Positions 52,042 to 60,876 of a stretch of DNA of 64,000 nt are shown here, one piece after another. Numbering within the stretch: the first letter of the stretch is position 1; each line of letters starts with the position of its first letter. Source of the stretch: Mediterranea massiliensis (GTDB lineage Bacteria; Bacteroidota; Bacteroidia; Bacteroidales; Bacteroidaceae); assembly GCA_958402075.1 (NCBI GenBank), contig CATXSD010000003.1, positions 12,334 to 76,333 on the forward strand, given 5' to 3'. The notes under the pieces were generated by a model, which worked only from the letters and a program-made list of their open reading frames with translations, was not told where the DNA came from and did no database searches. Position numbers and translations under genes: made by a program.

Positions 52042-52551
52042 TTAGGGACGTCCGCCACGCATCCAGCAGCGGTGCCAGTAGTTTTCGTTGAGGCTGCTCA
52101 CGATGACGCCCCGGCTGGTGCTGGCGTGGACAAATTTGTCGTCCTTCAGGTAGATGCCTACATGCGTCACCTTCTTTCGTGACTTTCCGTTGTGGAAGAA
52201 CACCAAGTCTCCTTCCTTCAGTTTTCGGCGTGTTACTTTCCGACAAGCTTTCATCTGTTCGCCGGTGCTGCGCGGCAGGCGTACATGGTACACCTTCCGG
52301 TAGATTTCTCCTGCCAGCCCCGAACAGTCGGTCCCTCTTTTCGTATGTCCGCCGCTGCGGTAGGGCGTTCCTATCCATTCGGCGGCAGTGAGGTACAGGC
52401 GGTGGTTGTCCTTCGGCCCGATGTCCATGCCCAGCCGTACCGAGGCGCGGGCCAGGGCACGGTAGTCCAGCCTTGGAGCCGACGTGTGGCAAGAGCTTAG
52501 GCAGATCAGCAACAAGGCCGGCAGCAGCAGTCTGTACAGACGGCCCATCAT
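52042..52551 (-). CDS. NlpC/P60 lipoprotein hydrolase
   Basis: 169 aa; lipobox CLSSC with Cys21. The whole mature protein is an NlpC/P60 domain: Cys76 in TDCSGLAGEIYR, His130 in THVGIYL, and His142 in FVHAS as the third residue. Predicted D,L-endopeptidase on the peptidoglycan stem, anchored in the envelope. Overlaps the ABC ATPase stop by ATGA, so it is translationally coupled to it. Confidence 0.93.
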   Translation of the reverse strand: MMGRLYRLLLPALLLICLSSCHTSAPRLDYRALARASVRLGMDIGPKDNHRLYLTAAEWIGTPYRSGGHTKRGTDCSGLAGEIYRKVYHVRLPRSTGEQMKACRKVTRRKLKEGDLVFFHNGKSRKKVTHVGIYLKDDKFVHASTSRGVIVSSLNENYWHRCWMRGGRP

Positions 52552-53348
52552 GCTTCTCCCTCCGTTTGGGACTGGATTGTTTCAGAGGTTTGGGCGTCCT
52601 GGGGCTGTCCGGTTCCTTCTTGTTCTTCCTCCAGTTCCTCTTCCTTGACCCCTATATTGAAGTAATCTTCCAGTTCCTTTTCGGCCGATCCGTCGGTATT
52701 GTCGATGTCGCGGATGATGACGCCGTGTTCCAGCAGGGCAATGCGGGGGCAGATGTCCACCGTATGGTTCAGGTTATGGCTCGAGATGAGGACGGTGGCC
52801 TTGTGCTCTTCGTTGTAGCGTTTCAGCAGGTGCTTGATGATGGCCTGCGACGAAGGGTCCAGGAAGTTGAACGGTTCGTCCAGAATGAGCAGGCGCGGAT
52901 GATGGAGCATGGCCGAAATGATGCCTATCTTCTGCTTGTTGCCCATGGAGTAGTTGCGGATGAATTTCTTCTGTCCCAGCACTTCGCCGTTCATGAAGCG
53001 TTCAAAGGGGCGGAGGCGTTCGTCCACTTCCTCCTTCTTCAGTCCGTACATGCGGCCGATGAAGTAGAAGTATTCTTCGGGTGTCAGGTAGTCGATGAGG
53101 AAGCCGTCGTCAATGAAGGCTCCGGTGAAGGTTTTCCAGTCTTCGCTCTTGCTGACGTCAGTTCCATCGATGGTGACGTTGCCGCGGTCGGCCTGCAGCA
53201 AGTCCAGGATGAGGCGGAAGAGGGTCGTTTTGCCCGCACCGTTATTGCCTACGAGGCCCAGCATCTCACCCTGGTTGATGGTATAGTTCTCTATGTTGAC
53301 GGCGGTCTTTTCGCCGAATTTCTTTTGGAGTTGGTTGATGGTTATCAT
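52548..53348 (-). CDS. ABC transporter ATP-binding protein
   Basis: 266 aa. Walker A GNNGAGKTTLFR (~36-47), a signature-like SMGNKQKIGI, Walker B LLILDEPFNFLDP, and the switch His in LISSHNL. An acidic Glu-rich tail (~225-266) is unusual. With the DUF5687 protein upstream it forms an ABC-2 type exporter; the cargo is unknown. Confidence 0.92.
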   Translation of the reverse strand: MITINQLQKKFGEKTAVNIENYTINQGEMLGLVGNNGAGKTTLFRLILDLLQADRGNVTIDGTDVSKSEDWKTFTGAFIDDGFLIDYLTPEEYFYFIGRMYGLKKEEVDERLRPFERFMNGEVLGQKKFIRNYSMGNKQKIGIISAMLHHPRLLILDEPFNFLDPSSQAIIKHLLKRYNEEHKATVLISSHNLNHTVDICPRIALLEHGVIIRDIDNTDGSAEKELEDYFNIGVKEEELEEEQEGTGQPQDAQTSETIQSQTEGEA

Positions 53349-53390
53349 ATATTATAGGTATATAGTGTTAAATGATCTGCTGTCCGGGTT

Positions 53391-54887
53391 TTACTTCTGC
53401 CGGCTGTCACGGAATCCTTCCAGGTTCTTGTAGCGGCGCTTCATGAAGCGGTGGTAGATGTTCTTCAGCCAGAAGCGCGAGGTGAGGATGAATCCCAGGC
53501 CGATGACGATGAGCACGATGCCCGTTGTTGTTTCGCCCAGCCATAGGTTGAGGACGAAGTTCAGCAGCAGGGGCAGACCGAAGGCGGCAAAGGAGATGAG
53601 GTTCTGCAGTCCCGTTCCCATGTTCTTGCGGTTGGTCAGCTTGGTGTTGAGGTCCAGGGTGTGGTTGTTGTACACAGCCAGCTGGAACAGGCAGAAGTAG
53701 ATGGCCCCGGCGGTGAAAATGGCCCAGGACAGGCAGCTCAGCACTGTCAGCTTGCCCGTCACCATGGCGGGAATCATCAGCAGGAAGGGAATCAGGATGG
53801 CTATGCTGTAGAGGATGTACTTGGCACGCAGCAGCGAGTAGATGGACTCCTTGCGGCTCATCAGCCCGTCGATGTAGTTGCCTTCGTAGCTCATGATGCT
53901 CAGCAGGAACATGATGCCGAAGATGACGTAGTTGTACACCATGATGAAGCTCTTCATACCGGCCGAGTCGTAGGCTTCGGTGAAGCTGAGTATGAGGCTG
54001 AAAGCCACTACGACGATGATGATGGATCGCAGCGAAGCCTTGCATACCTTGTTGCGCAGCAGCATCTTCAGCTCCAGGCGCATGTATTCGCCTATCTCGC
54101 CGTAGCGGTCCAGGAAGCGGTATTCCGATACGCTGCGTACCTTGACCGTCGTGTCTTCCACCTTGTTCAGTTCGCTGTACACCAGTCCCTGCATCACTTT
54201 GCGGTTGACCAGCCACAGGAGGGCGATGACGACAATGACTCCGAGGAAGCAGAGCGGATGGCCGGTAATGAATCCTTCGCCCAGCGTGATAGACCAGTCG
54301 AGCAGCAGGCTGTCATCGGGAATGAACAGGGCGCAGCCGATAGCGGCATAGACGGCAACCGGCAGGAAGGTCCACCAGATGCGTTCGTTCATCAGCGTGC
54401 GGCACAGCAGAAACCAGTAGTTGTTCATCACCATCAGCAGCCAGATGCCGATGCTGTAGGTCACGACGCCTGCCACGCCGTAGTAGCGTGCCACACTGAT
54501 GATGGCCAGCGGCACGAAGAAAAAGAGCCAGAAGAGGTTGAATGTGCTCAGACCCGAGCGCAGCAGCAGGCAGTCTATCAGCCGGTTGCGTCGGATGGGC
54601 AGCAAGAGATAAGGTTTCATCTCCTGTGTAGGGGTTTTCTGGAAAGGAAAACGGATGAGAAAGTCGAGAGCCAGAATGATAATCAGGACTCCGTTGATGA
54701 TTTGGTAGGGCTCGCGCGACTCGTCGCTCAGGGCGAAGGCGAATGTTGTGCCGAAAAATATCAGGTAACCGGCCCAGAAGGCGGCCATGAGATACATCCA
54801 GAATCGGCCGAATTTGTTTTTGTCGTACATGGGATGGCGTTTGTCGGCCAGCTTGCCATGTCGGCGCAGTTCGAGAAACAGGTTCAT
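53391..54887 (-). CDS. DUF5687 multi-spanning membrane protein (probable ABC permease)
   Basis: 498 aa with about eleven to twelve hydrophobic segments and a cytosolic N-terminus (MNLFLELRRHGKLADKRHPMYDKNKFGRF part). Fits DUF5687, a Bacteroidetes family placed next to ABC ATPases. Likely the membrane half of the exporter with 52548-53348, 42 bases downstream. Substrate unknown. Confidence 0.8.
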   Translation of the reverse strand: MNLFLELRRHGKLADKRHPMYDKNKFGRFWMYLMAAFWAGYLIFFGTTFAFALSDESREPYQIINGVLIIILALDFLIRFPFQKTPTQEMKPYLLLPIRRNRLIDCLLLRSGLSTFNLFWLFFFVPLAIISVARYYGVAGVVTYSIGIWLLMVMNNYWFLLCRTLMNERIWWTFLPVAVYAAIGCALFIPDDSLLLDWSITLGEGFITGHPLCFLGVIVVIALLWLVNRKVMQGLVYSELNKVEDTTVKVRSVSEYRFLDRYGEIGEYMRLELKMLLRNKVCKASLRSIIIVVVAFSLILSFTEAYDSAGMKSFIMVYNYVIFGIMFLLSIMSYEGNYIDGLMSRKESIYSLLRAKYILYSIAILIPFLLMIPAMVTGKLTVLSCLSWAIFTAGAIYFCLFQLAVYNNHTLDLNTKLTNRKNMGTGLQNLISFAAFGLPLLLNFVLNLWLGETTTGIVLIVIGLGFILTSRFWLKNIYHRFMKRRYKNLEGFRDSRQK

Positions 54888-54905
54888 GTTTTAGTTATTA
54901 GTGAT

Positions 54906-55008
54906 GAGCTACGAGCTACAAGTGACGAGCTACAAGTGACAAGTGTGAAATATTACAACTCTTCACTTGTAGCTCGTAGTTTGTAGCTCTTTACTTGTAG
55001 CTCGTAGC
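54906..55008. repeat. Short-unit inverted repeat cluster
   Basis: GAGCTACAAGTGAC-type units (54906-54951) are repeated in inverted form as TCACTTGTAGCTCGTAG units (54963-55008), giving a long imperfect hairpin just beyond the M16 stop. It may act as a terminator or RNA-end stabiliser. Confidence 0.7.
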
Positions 55009-55017
55009 TTTAAAATA

Positions 55018-57861
55018 TTACTTCTTTTCGGGTACGGTCATCACTACCGTAATCTTGTTGCCTTGCTTCAGGATGTCGGCGGCAAACTTCTGCACGTCGG
55101 CTTTGGTGATGGCATTGACGGTAGCTTCATAGTCCTTCGTGTTGTCCACACCGTTGCAGAAGTATTCCTTCAGGTTGTTCACCCAGTAGCTGTTTTCCTT
55201 CTGGTTGTCGCCATACTTCTTCAGCATGTACTCCTTGATCTTCTGCATGTGTTCGTCGCTCGGACCTTCGGCAGCCATCTTCTGCATTTCGCGGTCGATG
55301 ACGGCGTTCAGCTTCTCATACTTTTCGGGATCGGTCTGGTAGACAATCTGCATCATGAAGTCTTCCGTCGGATACTTGTTCAGGCCTCCGTAGCAGCTGA
55401 CACCGTACGTGCCGCCTTCTTTTTCGCGGACTTCTTCGGTATAGACCATGTTGAGAGCCTGGGTCAGGAAGCTCATCAGCAGGTTGTTCTGCTGGTCATA
55501 CTTGCAGTCGCCGCTGTAGAGCATGAAGACAGTGGCCATCGGAGTCTGCTGTTCCTTGGCGTAAGTCTTGCTCAGGATGCCTTTGGCGATGTCCATATGG
55601 TTGTCGCGTACGGTTTCCTTGGCTCCGGTCGAAGGCAGGGCGCCCAGGTATTGTTCGATGAGGGGCTTCGTCTGTTCCAGGTCGATGTTGCCCACGAGGA
55701 AGAAGGTGAAGCCGCCCGCGTTGGCGAAGCGTTCCTTGTAGATCTGCAGGACACGGTCGTAGTCAATCTGGTCGATCAGTTCGGGCTTCAGCGAGAGGTA
55801 GCGCGGATGGTTGCCATACATCATCAAGGAGATGGTGTCGTTGATGCTCGACAGCGGATTGGCGGCTGCGTTCTCCAGCTGTGCCTTCAGACGTGTCTTG
55901 AAGGAGGCGAAGGCTTCCATGTCCTTGCGCGGGGCGGTGAAGTTCAGGTAGGTGAGCTGCATCATCGTTTCGAAGTCCTTGGGCGAGCAGTTGCCGTATA
56001 CGTATTCCTGCGTACTGCTTACACCTGCATCAACCGATACCTTCTTGCCCGCCAGCATCTTGGTCAGTTCCACGTTGCTGAAGTCGCCCAGTCCGCCGGC
56101 CGAGATGACGCCGTTCAGGATACCCTGGTTGAAGTTCAGCTTGTCGCTGTCGGGCAGCAGGCTCGTTCCGCCCAAACTGAAGGCGCTCATGCGGATTTCA
56201 TCGGCCTTGAAGTCGGTCTTCTTCACGTAGACCTTCACGCCGTTCGACAGGGTCAGTTCCGTTGTGCCATAGATGGCGTCAGCCTTCTCCGATACGATCT
56301 TGCCGCCCTTGGGAGCTTCCTTCATCAGCGGTTCGTTGCTCACCTTGTCTTCATAGGGCTTCACGTCGAGCTGCTTCATGCCGTTGAGCTGTGCCAATAC
56401 TTCTTCTTTGGTAGGAATCACTTCGCCTTCCTTGTCGGGGGCCGAGATGATGACTACCTCGTTGTTGTCGGGAATCAGTTGCTGCTGTACAAGCTGGTTC
56501 ACCAATGCCACAGGGATGTTGGGGGCTATCTGGTTGTAGACCGTGTATTCGTATTCGATGCCCGGCATGGGTTCGGCGTCGAGGAAGTTCTGGATGCACT
56601 GGTTCACGTACGTGTCGTTCTTCGTGTTGGCACGTTCGTTGTAGGACGACTCAATCTGTTGCAGGATGTTGGCGCGTGCGCGTGCATATTCCGACTCCGT
56701 AAAGCCGTAGCGGCGCATGCGTTCCACTTCCGTCAGCAGGGCGGTCAGGGTTTCCTTCAGACCGTTGTCCTTGGCGGTACCCGAGATGTTGAAGGCTTCC
56801 TTCGTCTTGGACAGGAAGAAGTTGCCGTAATAGCAGCCGGCGTTCACGTAGGGCGGGTTGGCGCTCTGTGCCAGTTCGCTCAGGCGTTCGTTCATCATCA
56901 TGGTGATGGCGCTCATCAGGTAGTCTTGTACCAGGTAGGCCATGGTACCCTTGATGGAGTCGGGCGTGGCGTCGTGCTTGAAGTAGATGTCGATGCTGGG
57001 GCTGTCTATCTCCTTGTCCTTACCTATATAGATAAGGGGCTCGGCATTGTCGGGCACGGGGTAGTAGATGCGTTCGGCGGGGTTGACGGGCTTCTTCACA
57101 TCGGCAAATACCGACTTGATCTTGGCTTCCATCTGGTCCACGTCGATATCACCCACGATGATGATGCCCTGCAGGTCGGGACGGTACCACTTGGCGTAGT
57201 AGTCGCGGATGTCCTGATAGGGGAAGTTGTTGATGACGTCGATGCTGCCGATAGGCATACAGTCGCTGTACTTTGAGTCGGGATAGATGACGGGCTGCGC
57301 TTCGGTGTAGAGGCGGAGCATACCGCTGTTGCGGCTGCGCCACTCTTCGCGGATGACGCCGCGCTCCTCGTCAATCTCCTTGTCGGCCAGCAGGATGGCG
57401 TTGCTCCAGTCGTGCAGGATGAGCAGGCAGGAGTCTACCACGGCTGCGTCCGTGCTGGGCACGTTGCTGATGCGGTAGACGGTTTCGTCCACCGAGGTGT
57501 AGGCGTTGAGGTTCACGCCGAACTTGATGCCTTTCGTTTCGCACCACTGCACGATGCCCAGGCCTCGTTCGTCGCCGGGGAAGTTCTTCGTGCCGTTGAA
57601 GGCCATGTGCTCCAGGAAGTGGGCCAGTCCGCGCTGCTGCGGCTCTTCGAGGATGGAGCCCACCTTCTGCGCGATATGGAATTCCACACGGTTTTCAGGT
57701 TTTTCGTTGTGACGGATGTAATAGGTCAGTCCGTTGTCCAGCTTGCCCACGCGTACCTGCGCGTCCATGGGGACGGGTGGCATCTGCTGGGCGAAGAGGA
57801 TGCCCATGTTGCCGCAGATGATGACTGCGGCCAGGAGAGTTTTCTTAAATAAATGTCTCAT
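55018..57861 (-). CDS. M16 (insulinase/pitrilysin) family metallopeptidase
   Basis: 947 aa; signal peptide ~1-25 (CGNMGILFAQQ). First M16 domain with the inverted zinc motif HFLEH (His81, Glu84, His85) and the distal Glu region RGVIREEW; second homologous half from ~510. Exported large M16 proteases of this layout degrade peptides in the periplasm. Downstream of kdsA by 82 bases. Confidence 0.94.
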   Translation of the reverse strand: MRHLFKKTLLAAVIICGNMGILFAQQMPPVPMDAQVRVGKLDNGLTYYIRHNEKPENRVEFHIAQKVGSILEEPQQRGLAHFLEHMAFNGTKNFPGDERGLGIVQWCETKGIKFGVNLNAYTSVDETVYRISNVPSTDAAVVDSCLLILHDWSNAILLADKEIDEERGVIREEWRSRNSGMLRLYTEAQPVIYPDSKYSDCMPIGSIDVINNFPYQDIRDYYAKWYRPDLQGIIIVGDIDVDQMEAKIKSVFADVKKPVNPAERIYYPVPDNAEPLIYIGKDKEIDSPSIDIYFKHDATPDSIKGTMAYLVQDYLMSAITMMMNERLSELAQSANPPYVNAGCYYGNFFLSKTKEAFNISGTAKDNGLKETLTALLTEVERMRRYGFTESEYARARANILQQIESSYNERANTKNDTYVNQCIQNFLDAEPMPGIEYEYTVYNQIAPNIPVALVNQLVQQQLIPDNNEVVIISAPDKEGEVIPTKEEVLAQLNGMKQLDVKPYEDKVSNEPLMKEAPKGGKIVSEKADAIYGTTELTLSNGVKVYVKKTDFKADEIRMSAFSLGGTSLLPDSDKLNFNQGILNGVISAGGLGDFSNVELTKMLAGKKVSVDAGVSSTQEYVYGNCSPKDFETMMQLTYLNFTAPRKDMEAFASFKTRLKAQLENAAANPLSSINDTISLMMYGNHPRYLSLKPELIDQIDYDRVLQIYKERFANAGGFTFFLVGNIDLEQTKPLIEQYLGALPSTGAKETVRDNHMDIAKGILSKTYAKEQQTPMATVFMLYSGDCKYDQQNNLLMSFLTQALNMVYTEEVREKEGGTYGVSCYGGLNKYPTEDFMMQIVYQTDPEKYEKLNAVIDREMQKMAAEGPSDEHMQKIKEYMLKKYGDNQKENSYWVNNLKEYFCNGVDNTKDYEATVNAITKADVQKFAADILKQGNKITVVMTVPEKK

Positions 57862-57943
57862 AACTCATTTTTTTGGTTTTCTGTATGTATCAGTCGGAGG
57901 GTGTGGACGAAAGTCACACGGCCCGCCCGATTTTTTTATTCGT

Positions 57944-58756
57944 TTATCGGATGGCCTGCCGGATGCGCACCAGCTTGGTCAGCAGGTCTTCCAGCAGGTC
58001 CAGGCGCAGCATGTTGGCTCCGTCGCTCTTGGCCACGGCCGGATTCTCGTGTGTTTCCAGGAAGAGGCCGTCGGCTCCGGCGGCTACACCGGCCTTGGCG
58101 ATGGTCTCGATGAGCTGGGGCATGCCGCCCGTCACGCCGCTGGTTTGGTTGGGCTGCTGCAGGGAGTGGGTCACGTCCAGCACCACAGGATGGCCGAAAG
58201 TCTGCATCTCGGGGATGCCGCGGAAGTCTACCACCAGATCCTGGTAGCCGAAGGTCGTTCCGCGCTCGGTTAGCATCACCTGCGGGTTGCCGGCCTCCAC
58301 CACCTTTTCGGAGGCAAACTTCATGGCCAGGGGCGAGAGGAATTGCCCTTTCTTGATGTTGATGGTCTTGCCCGTCTGTGCGGCGGCCACCAGCAGGTCG
58401 GTCTGCCGACACAGGAAGGCAGGTATCTGCAGGATGTCCACATATTCGGCGGCCATGGCGGCTTCGCCGGCGGTGTGGATGTCGGTCACGGTGGGGATGC
58501 CGAAGGTATCGTGTACCTTCTTCAGGATGTTCAGCGCCTTCTCGTCGCCGATGCCGGTAAAGGAATCCAGCCGCGAACGGTTGGCCTTGCGGTACGAACC
58601 CTTGAATACGTAGGGGATGTTCAGCTTTTCGGTAATGGCTACCGCCTTTTCGGCGATGCGCAGGGCCATGTCTTCGCCTTCGATGACGCAGGGGCCCGCC
58701 AGCAGGAAGAAGTTGCCTGCCGGGTTATGGGTCAGTTGTTCAATCAGGTTGTTCAT
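57944..58756 (-). CDS. kdsA: 3-deoxy-D-manno-octulosonate 8-phosphate synthase
   Basis: 270 aa. Aldolase-type barrel with LLAGPCVIEGEDMA, FKGSYRKANRSR, TDIHTAGEAA, IPAFLCRQTDLL and INIKKGQFLSP. Condenses PEP with arabinose 5-phosphate to Kdo-8-P for lipid A core. Asn rather than Cys follows the FKGSYRKA loop (KANRSR), which suggests the metal-independent class; this needs an alignment. In a run miaA-DAGK-kdsA-M16. Confidence 0.95.
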   Translation of the reverse strand: MNNLIEQLTHNPAGNFFLLAGPCVIEGEDMALRIAEKAVAITEKLNIPYVFKGSYRKANRSRLDSFTGIGDEKALNILKKVHDTFGIPTVTDIHTAGEAAMAAEYVDILQIPAFLCRQTDLLVAAAQTGKTINIKKGQFLSPLAMKFASEKVVEAGNPQVMLTERGTTFGYQDLVVDFRGIPEMQTFGHPVVLDVTHSLQQPNQTSGVTGGMPQLIETIAKAGVAAGADGLFLETHENPAVAKSDGANMLRLDLLEDLLTKLVRIRQAIR

Positions 58757-58760
58757 TTAT

Positions 58761-58872
58761 TTAGTGGTTAGGGGTGAACGGTTAGTGGTGAGTGGTGAGT
58801 GGTTAGTGGTTAGCGGTTAGTGGTTAACGGTAAGTGGAATGCTCACCGCTAATCACTAACCACTAACCGCTA
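58761..58872. repeat. GGTTAGT tandem and inverted repeat
   Basis: 58761-58833 is built of GGTTAGTGGTTAGCGGTTAG-type short units; 58841-58872 holds the inverted form (CTAACCACTAACCGC). Together they make a hairpin in the gap between the diacylglycerol kinase and kdsA genes. Confidence 0.7.
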
Positions 58873-58876
58873 CTTT

Positions 58877-59803
58877 TCATTCCGGTATAATCAATGTGAT
58901 GGCTTCGTGCAGGATGCCTATCTCCAGCGGGAAGTGGCGGTCCAGGATGCGTCCGTCCAGGTCGACGGCGGCGTTTTGGGCGCGCAGTACCTTGACGTGC
59001 TGTGTGCGGTAGGGGTGCACCACCTTGTGGTTCAGGATGCGTCCCTGTATCAGCATCCACAGGCCGCTGAGCAGCTGGCGCAGTTCGGGGCGGTAGATGA
59101 CGGAGACATCCAGCCAGCCGTTGTAGGGCACGGCGCTGGGCACCTGTCCGTAGCCGCGCGCACTGCCGATGCACACCGTCATGATGCGTCCGCGGATGTG
59201 TTCGCCGTTTATCTTGAGGTGCATGCGGTGTAGCTTGCGTTCGAAGATGAGCGACAGCAGGGCCATGAAGTAGGACAGAGGTTTCACGCCCCAGAAGCGC
59301 TTGCACTGGTCGGTTACCTTCACGATGCGGGCGCCGAGGCCGATGTTGATGGCGTTCAGGAAGTAGCGCGTCAGGTGCTTCTGCCCGTCGTAGTAGTAGC
59401 ACGTGCCCACGTCGATGCGCCGGCGGCGTCCGTGTGCGATGCAGTCCACCGCCTCCTTGTAGTCGTCGCTCATGTCCCAGTAGTCGGCAAAGTCGTTTCC
59501 GATGCCGTTGGGGATGATGCCCAGGGCGATGTTCTGCTTGTCGGGGGCGTCGGAGTTCATGATGCCGTTGATGGCGTCGTTCAGTGCGCCGTCGCCGCCC
59601 ACGATGACGATGGTGCGGTAGCCGTTGTTGGCCAGGATGCCTGCCAGCCGCTCCACCGAGCCGAATCCTTCGGACTGCACGTAGTCGTAGGCCAGGCCCC
59701 GGCTGTCCATGTATTCCTTGATTTCTTTCCACCGTTTCTGCACTTTGCGTGTGCCGGCCTTGGGGTTGTATATCACCCCCCATTTTTCGGGTGATTTCGT
59801 CAT
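58877..59803 (-). CDS. Diacylglycerol kinase family lipid kinase (YegS/DgkB-like)
   Basis: 308 aa. Phosphate-binding IVGGDGALNDAINGIM (~62-77) and LGIIPNGIGNDFADYW (~97-112) are the family's two signature loops, here with Ala and Ile in place of the usual Thr residues. C-terminal beta domain with DGRILDRHFPLEIGILH. Likely phosphorylates a lipid such as diacylglycerol or sphingosine; Bacteroides do make sphingolipids. 69 bases after miaA. Confidence 0.88.
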   Translation of the reverse strand: MTKSPEKWGVIYNPKAGTRKVQKRWKEIKEYMDSRGLAYDYVQSEGFGSVERLAGILANNGYRTIVIVGGDGALNDAINGIMNSDAPDKQNIALGIIPNGIGNDFADYWDMSDDYKEAVDCIAHGRRRRIDVGTCYYYDGQKHLTRYFLNAINIGLGARIVKVTDQCKRFWGVKPLSYFMALLSLIFERKLHRMHLKINGEHIRGRIMTVCIGSARGYGQVPSAVPYNGWLDVSVIYRPELRQLLSGLWMLIQGRILNHKVVHPYRTQHVKVLRAQNAAVDLDGRILDRHFPLEIGILHEAITLIIPE

Positions 59804-59872
59804 AGCTCTTTGTCCTTTCGTTGGGCGGTGTGGAGGGGAGTGTTTCCCTTTGCCGCCGTTGTTCCTGCAAAT

Positions 59873-60796
59873 TTACAAATTCTCTTCGAGTTTTCGCTTG
59901 ACAAATGCAATCTTTTCTTCCATGGGCAGGCGTGCGTCCATCCAGTGGATGGTGAATCCGCGCCGCTCCATGCCCCTGAACCACGTCATCTGCCGCTTGG
60001 CAAACTGGTGGATGGCCGTCTCCAGCCCGCGGAACATCTCGTCGTAGGTCAGGCGGCCGGTGACGTAGAGCGTCAGGTACTTGTATTCCAGTCCGTAGTA
60101 GATGAGGTCCTCCGCCGCGATGCCCCGCTCCAGCAGGCGGCGCACTTCGTCCACCATCCCCTCGTCCAGCCTCTGCTTCAGACGGCGGGTTATCTTCTCG
60201 CGGCGCAGGTCGCGGTCGATGTCCACGCCGATGATGAGGCTTTTCAGCTGGGGAAACGAGCGCTCGTCCACGGGGGTATGCAGGTAGTGTTCCTCTATCT
60301 CGATGGCGCGGATGGCGCGTTTGGCCGTGTCCACGTCCGTGGTGTTGTGCAGGGTCTTGTAAGTCTTCAATATTTCAGTCAGTTCTTCCAGTGACTTGTC
60401 TGCCAGGCGGGAACGCAGCTCGGGGTTTTCGGGTACAGGCAGCAGGCGGTAGCCCTTGAGCACCGCTTCCAGGTAGAGCCCTGTACCTCCGCAGACGATG
60501 GGCGTCATGCCCCGGCGGCGGATGTCTTCGTAGGCCATCAGGAAGTCGCGCTGATACTCGAAGACGTTGTACTTGTAGCCCGGCTCGGCGATGTCTATCA
60601 GGTGGTAGGGGATGTCCTGTCCGTCCACGCGGTAGTCGGCCAGGTCCTTTCCCGTGCCCAGGTCCATGCCGCGGTATACCTGGCGCGAGTCGGCACTGAT
60701 GATTTCCGTGCCCAGCGTGGCTGCCAATGCGGCCGCAAAGGGAGTCTTGCCCGAGGCCGTGGGGCCCAGAATGGCGATGAGGTCGTAGTTTGGCAT
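59873..60796 (-). CDS. miaA: tRNA dimethylallyltransferase MiaA (intact copy)
   Basis: 307 aa from the ATG at 60796 (an ATG at 60814 exists but the family start is MPNYDLIAILGPTASGKT). P-loop GPTASGKT, SADSRQVYRGMDLGTGK, GGTGLYLEAVLKGY and the DxRSFPQLKSL-type region are present. Prenylates A37 of UNN-decoding tRNAs. The first 55 bases of its coding region exist a second time 1232 bases upstream, beyond the RhuM gene, and no clear consensus promoter lies directly before this copy. Confidence 0.95.
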   Translation of the reverse strand: MPNYDLIAILGPTASGKTPFAAALAATLGTEIISADSRQVYRGMDLGTGKDLADYRVDGQDIPYHLIDIAEPGYKYNVFEYQRDFLMAYEDIRRRGMTPIVCGGTGLYLEAVLKGYRLLPVPENPELRSRLADKSLEELTEILKTYKTLHNTTDVDTAKRAIRAIEIEEHYLHTPVDERSFPQLKSLIIGVDIDRDLRREKITRRLKQRLDEGMVDEVRRLLERGIAAEDLIYYGLEYKYLTLYVTGRLTYDEMFRGLETAIHQFAKRQMTWFRGMERRGFTIHWMDARLPMEEKIAFVKRKLEENL

Positions 60797-60797
60797 A
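60743..60797. repeat. Direct repeat, proximal copy (miaA 5' end)
   Basis: 55 bases identical at 53 positions to 61975-62029 in the same orientation. The two differences (60785 and 60791) are both third-codon-position silent changes in miaA. Confidence 0.9.
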
Positions 60798-60876
60798 TGA
60801 TTTCTTGAATACATTATAATTCTAAACTAGTGAAATATCTACAGTTGCTATGGAAACAGTGGTGACAGACGGTTGA

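Noticed and set aside
55063..57276. 737-codon plus-strand frame opposite the M16 protease
   Set aside because: Low-complexity Val/His/Gly/Leu shadow translation; the minus strand holds a complete M16 protein.
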